Source: a virus
DNA length: 64,000 nt
Direction: 5' to 3' (one strand)
IMG/VR virus record: IMGVR_UViG_3300028025_003852
Location: 1-64,000 of that record
Shown here: piece by piece, positions 61,242-64,000 of the stretch
Position numbering within the stretch: the first letter of the stretch is position 1
Layout: each line of letters begins with the position of its first letter
Made by a program: the position numbers and the translations under genes
The notes under the pieces: model-generated
Seen by the model: the letters and a program-made list of their open reading frames with translations, nothing else
Databases searched by the model: none
Told to the model about the DNA's origin: nothing

Positions 61242-62462
61242 CTAGTTATCTTCAAAGTCTTTGTACTTATATGTACCCTTGTCAAAATCAGCCTGCACCA
61301 TGAATTCACCCATAAAACCATTACGATTCTTACGAAAAACACACTCTATAATGTCGGAGTTTGTACCACGACCAAGAGCCATAACCCAGTCAGCATCGTA
61401 TGCAATCTGTCGTGACCAAGCGGTCTGACCAAGTGTTGGAACAGTGTCTAGCTTAGTTACATCATCTGGTGTTGCTGATGAGATAGCAATAATGGGAACC
61501 TCTTCTGAAATAGCCATAAGCTTTAGTTCACGAGAAAGGTTTTTCATTCGAACAGTTTCGTTGTCTGACTTTTGGTTTGGCGACATAAGCTGCAAATAGT
61601 CTACAATAACAAAGTCTGGTTTGTACTGATCTATCTTACCACGCAATACTGAGGGCGTAATCTCTCCACCAGAATCATTTGAAATAATGTGAAACTCTGG
61701 CTTTCCTGCAAGATTTTTCGTGTGCCAAGATTTTAGCATATCAAGCTCTACCTGACCAGCAGAAAGCTTTCTGTGTGACCAAAGGCCTTCCCCCATAATT
61801 GTAAAGACACGATTACGAACCTCTGTCTCACTCATCTCAAGGCTAACAACCATTGGAGACTTGCCCTGCTTCCATGCCTGTACCGCAAAATAAAGCGATA
61901 GCCATGACTTTCCAATACCTGGATAAGCAAGGAATACTCCAAGCTGTCCTGGCGTAATTCCAGCAGGAAGGTAGTTGTCGAAACCCGGAAGACCAGTCTT
62001 GATTCCTGTGAACCCTAGAGCAGCCTGCTCTTGAACATTTGTATAGTATGCAATCGCATCATCAATATCTGTAACATCAATATCACGGATTGCAGAAGTG
62101 TTCTTCTTTAGTTCTGATGTCATTGTAATCAATGACTCAAGTACCTCTACACCCTTACCACCTTGAATATCTGTAGCTGCTGTGCGAACAATGTCCTTTA
62201 GACTATCATTAAGGTACTCTGCCTGTAGTTCTTCTAGGTGGTGCTTTGTTGCCCCTACCCCAGAAACTGGCTCAAAGTCACGGAACTTCTCAACAACTAG
62301 TGCTGTTGGTGGAACCGTGCCATTATGATCAAAGTAGTTACGAACAAACTGCCAGATATCATTATGAGTACGTAGCATGTTGTCTACGTTTGCCTGAAGC
62401 AAAACGTGGACCTGCTTATCCTCTAACACAGCAGAGATAAGCTTTGCCTCTGAATTACTCAT
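61242..62462 (-). CDS. dnaB: DnaB-like replicative helicase
   Basis: A 406-residue hexameric helicase with RecA-like core: GVFLAYPGIGKSWLSLYFAV (Walker A, G182-S186), GKSPMVVSLEMSETEVRNRV (motif H1a), PDFVIVDYLQLMSP (Walker B), and RKNRNGFMGEF. The N-terminal domain is short (about 110 residues). Works with the primase two genes downstream. Overlaps the next upstream gene by eight bases. Confidence 0.93.
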   Translation of the reverse strand: MSNSEAKLISAVLEDKQVHVLLQANVDNMLRTHNDIWQFVRNYFDHNGTVPPTALVVEKFRDFEPVSGVGATKHHLEELQAEYLNDSLKDIVRTAATDIQGGKGVEVLESLITMTSELKKNTSAIRDIDVTDIDDAIAYYTNVQEQAALGFTGIKTGLPGFDNYLPAGITPGQLGVFLAYPGIGKSWLSLYFAVQAWKQGKSPMVVSLEMSETEVRNRVFTIMGEGLWSHRKLSAGQVELDMLKSWHTKNLAGKPEFHIISNDSGGEITPSVLRGKIDQYKPDFVIVDYLQLMSPNQKSDNETVRMKNLSRELKLMAISEEVPIIAISSATPDDVTKLDTVPTLGQTAWSRQIAYDADWVMALGRGTNSDIIECVFRKNRNGFMGEFMVQADFDKGTYKYKDFEDN

Positions 62463-62763
62463 TTAACCATTCCTTTGCTCTAGCCCTACGCTCTTGTCGT
62501 TCTTTCTCGTCTACCTTTTGTTGCCGAACAGCAGAAATAATACTGTCAGCATAGTTTGCAAAATACTTCCAACTTGGCGATGGAGCAACATCAAAGTAAT
62601 ACTCCAACAGGTCGTAGCATTGTGGCAAGCCGTATGATTCAATTAATGCATCTGCTGCCCATTGCTCAACATTCAAATTCAACAATGGCTTTTTCTCATG
62701 CTTTATAACATAAAGCTTGGAATACCTACTGAGCAAAGCCATACGATCTTTGCGTTCAGCCAT
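62455..62763 (-). CDS. Hypothetical protein upstream of helicase
   Basis: A 102-residue helical protein with a basic end (ERQERRARAKEWLNE). WAADALIESYGLPQCYDLLE resembles winged-helix-like segments. Position before dnaB and length would fit a loader, but no loader motif is visible. Confidence 0.65.
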   Translation of the reverse strand: MAERKDRMALLSRYSKLYVIKHEKKPLLNLNVEQWAADALIESYGLPQCYDLLEYYFDVAPSPSWKYFANYADSIISAVRQQKVDEKERQERRARAKEWLNE

Positions 62764-62969
62764 TACTCTTTAATTTCAGACTTAGCTTCGTTAATCTTTT
62801 CAACAAGCTTTGATTCAACGAATGCGTACACTCGCTCAAATGCTTCTGTGATGTTCTCTCCATCACGACGTGAGTCAACTACACCAAGATCGATTCGTAG
62901 TGACTGGAAGTTGCCAAGGTTAAGTGTGTAACCCAATGTAACATTTACCTTTGTTTCTTCGTTATTCAT
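62763..62969 (-). CDS. Hypothetical protein
   Basis: A 68-residue protein: a beta hairpin (NVTLGYTLNLGNFQSLRIDL) then helices (FERVYAFVESKLVEKINEAK). The first strands resemble small phage recombination-associated proteins. Function unknown. Confidence 0.65.
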   Translation of the reverse strand: MNNEETKVNVTLGYTLNLGNFQSLRIDLGVVDSRRDGENITEAFERVYAFVESKLVEKINEAKSEIKE

Positions 62970-62991
62970 CTCTCATACCCCTTTCGAAGGC

Positions 62992-63528
62992 TTAAATACT
63001 TTCTGACCAAACAGGAATAAACCTGCCGTCTTCTGTTCTCGTATATGTCAGTATACCACTGCCTAAACGGCGTGTCAACTCTTGTCTAGTAGGAGTTATA
63101 TCGTTTGTGATAAGCTTATCCTTTCTTGGTCTTCCCATGTGATAGGTAGAAAGTATATCACGAATTTCGTAAACCTGCGATTCTGAATAGTAGCACCTTA
63201 TCTGCCACCCTCTTTCTCCGCCCTTGGATGCCCCCCTAGGCTCTGGAATGATCCCACGCTTCATGAGACTAGGCATATATTTTCTATGACGATTTACTAA
63301 GATAGCTACTTCTCCAACAGTATACGCTCGTTCTCTATTCTTCTTAAAGTCTCCTACTAGACAACTTTCAAGTTGATCCTTGTTCATATTGTAGACAGAC
63401 ATAATGCCGTTAGATTTTCCTAAATGATGTACCCTGACCAAATCGCCATTAAGAAACCATACCTTTTTGCTACCAGGTATTACTGGTGCAGAGTTATAGG
63501 CCTGTCTGTCAAATCCTGGGGATGGCAT
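62992..63528 (-). CDS. MerR/excisionase-like DNA-binding protein
   Basis: A 178-residue protein. The middle, AYTVGEVAILVNRHRKYMPS and LMKRGIIPEPR, is a winged helix of the MerR/excisionase type; a second DNA-binding candidate MGRPRKDK is AT-hook-like. ATG at 63528 starts MPSPGFDRQ just after the structural gene; an earlier in-frame start would overlap it. May regulate late genes or bind the genome. Confidence 0.7.
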   Translation of the reverse strand: MPSPGFDRQAYNSAPVIPGSKKVWFLNGDLVRVHHLGKSNGIMSVYNMNKDQLESCLVGDFKKNRERAYTVGEVAILVNRHRKYMPSLMKRGIIPEPRGASKGGERGWQIRCYYSESQVYEIRDILSTYHMGRPRKDKLITNDITPTRQELTRRLGSGILTYTRTEDGRFIPVWSESI

Positions 63529-63538
63529 TTGTGCCAGC

Positions 63539-63982
63539 CTATACTGGAATGCCGATTGCAATAACGTTTACGCCGACGGTAAACTCACCACTAGTCTCAA
63601 ACTTAACTGCACCTCTAACACTACTTGTTGTAACACTTGTTAGAATTACCGTTGCGTTTTTAGCTGCATTGCTAGCTGTGGCACGAAGAGAAATTGGGGT
63701 TGCCGTAACAACTGGGGGATACTTAAATGCAATATCAAAACGATATTCAAAATCTACATATTGATCAGCATTTGTTGTCTTTTCTGTATTGATCTTTACT
63801 TGACCACTAACAAATTTAACCTCGCTAGACCTTACCTGCTTGCGTCCAGACAAAGTCCAAAGACTAGCATATGCAGAAATCTTAATAGCAACCTTGTCAT
63901 ATAGATCATTGACTGATCTAACAATGTCAGATATAAAAGTTACATCTAGGGGCTGTCCTCTTTGTGGAATTGGCAGTTTCAT
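63539..63982 (-). CDS. Probable structural protein
   Basis: A 147-residue protein. PIPQRGQPLDVTFISDIVRS and VNDLYDK at the N-terminus match attachment regions of phage tail or neck proteins. The C-terminal half is a beta-sandwich-like segment (PPVVTATPIS, RGAVKFETSGEFTVGV), as in H-type-lectin-like tips. A strong AAGGAGA site precedes the ATG. Start of the structural module to the right of the window. Confidence 0.72.
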   Translation of the reverse strand: MKLPIPQRGQPLDVTFISDIVRSVNDLYDKVAIKISAYASLWTLSGRKQVRSSEVKFVSGQVKINTEKTTNADQYVDFEYRFDIAFKYPPVVTATPISLRATASNAAKNATVILTSVTTSSVRGAVKFETSGEFTVGVNVIAIGIPV

Positions 63983-64000
63983 GTTTTTCTCCTTATAGTA

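Overview
The window reads as a 64 kb piece of a tailed bacteriophage genome, probably one that infects an actinobacterium of low to moderate GC content. Phage origin follows from the large terminase, the probable small terminase, the tail-fibre genes, an M23 endolysin, a full replication module and dense short overlapping genes. The actinobacterial host is inferred from a WhiB-type regulator, a DUF7455-like zinc protein, ThyX, class Ib ribonucleotide reductase with NrdH, and very frequent -10 boxes placed 5-9 bases before a start codon (leaderless transcripts). No integrase or immunity repressor is visible.

Layout. (1) 1-13.75 kb, minus strand: two M23 peptidases (one with peptidoglycan-binding repeats and the start of a membrane segment), a glycosyltransferase, and a set of tail-fibre and receptor-binding genes. 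These include a 1194-residue collagen-like fibre, a delta-60 repeat protein, LamG-like, FN3-like and BppU-like proteins, and a holin-like protein. (2) 13.75-14.03 kb: divergent promoter region. (3) 14.0-26.5 kb, plus strand: about 40 small genes in short co-transcribed groups separated by a repeated intergenic cassette (a GGGCCGG-GATC-CCGGCC inverted repeat, a TTACGA element, then a promoter of the form TGTCNG-N7-TGNTANNNT). Recognisable members are NrdH redoxin, a Gp88-like protein, a DUF932 protein, and tRNA-Asp and tRNA-Asn. (4) 26.46-26.97 kb: an AT-rich region without convincing genes, at the convergence of the two transcription directions. It carries an iteron-like cluster of DnaA-box sequences and is a candidate replication origin. 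(5) 27-34 kb: small genes, a Stealth-like sugar transferase, tRNA-Arg, a RimK-like ligase, tRNA-Ile, a membrane protein, ThyX, and a candidate structured small RNA at 33982-34076. (6) 34.1-38.4 kb, plus strand: five consecutive glycosyltransferase genes. (7) 38.4-49.3 kb, minus strand: a DNA repair protein, WhiB, a dCMP-deaminase-like enzyme, FmdB-like zinc ribbon, a full-length PaaA-like di-iron oxygenase subunit, a TIM-barrel isomerase, a GT4 glycosyltransferase, tRNA-Gly, an HNH nuclease and NrdF-NrdE-NrdI. (8) 49.3-63.5 kb, minus strand: terminase, RuvC-like and Cas4-like nucleases, RecA, MazG, DNA polymerase III alpha, a probable single-strand binding protein, primase and helicase. (9) At the right edge a probable structural gene begins the next module.

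The genes outline a virus that carries its own replication core, rebuilds the dNTP pool (NrdEFIH, ThyX, deaminase, MazG), makes or modifies glycans (at least eight sugar-transfer enzymes) and adds unusual metabolic functions (PaaA-like oxygenase, RimK-like ligase, sugar isomerase). The least expected signals are the phage PaaA with a zinc-ribbon N-terminus copied from its neighbour, the repeated promoter and hairpin cassettes, the 11-bp-phased iterons and the candidate small RNA.

All family assignments come from reading motifs by eye. No database search, folding or alignment program was run.
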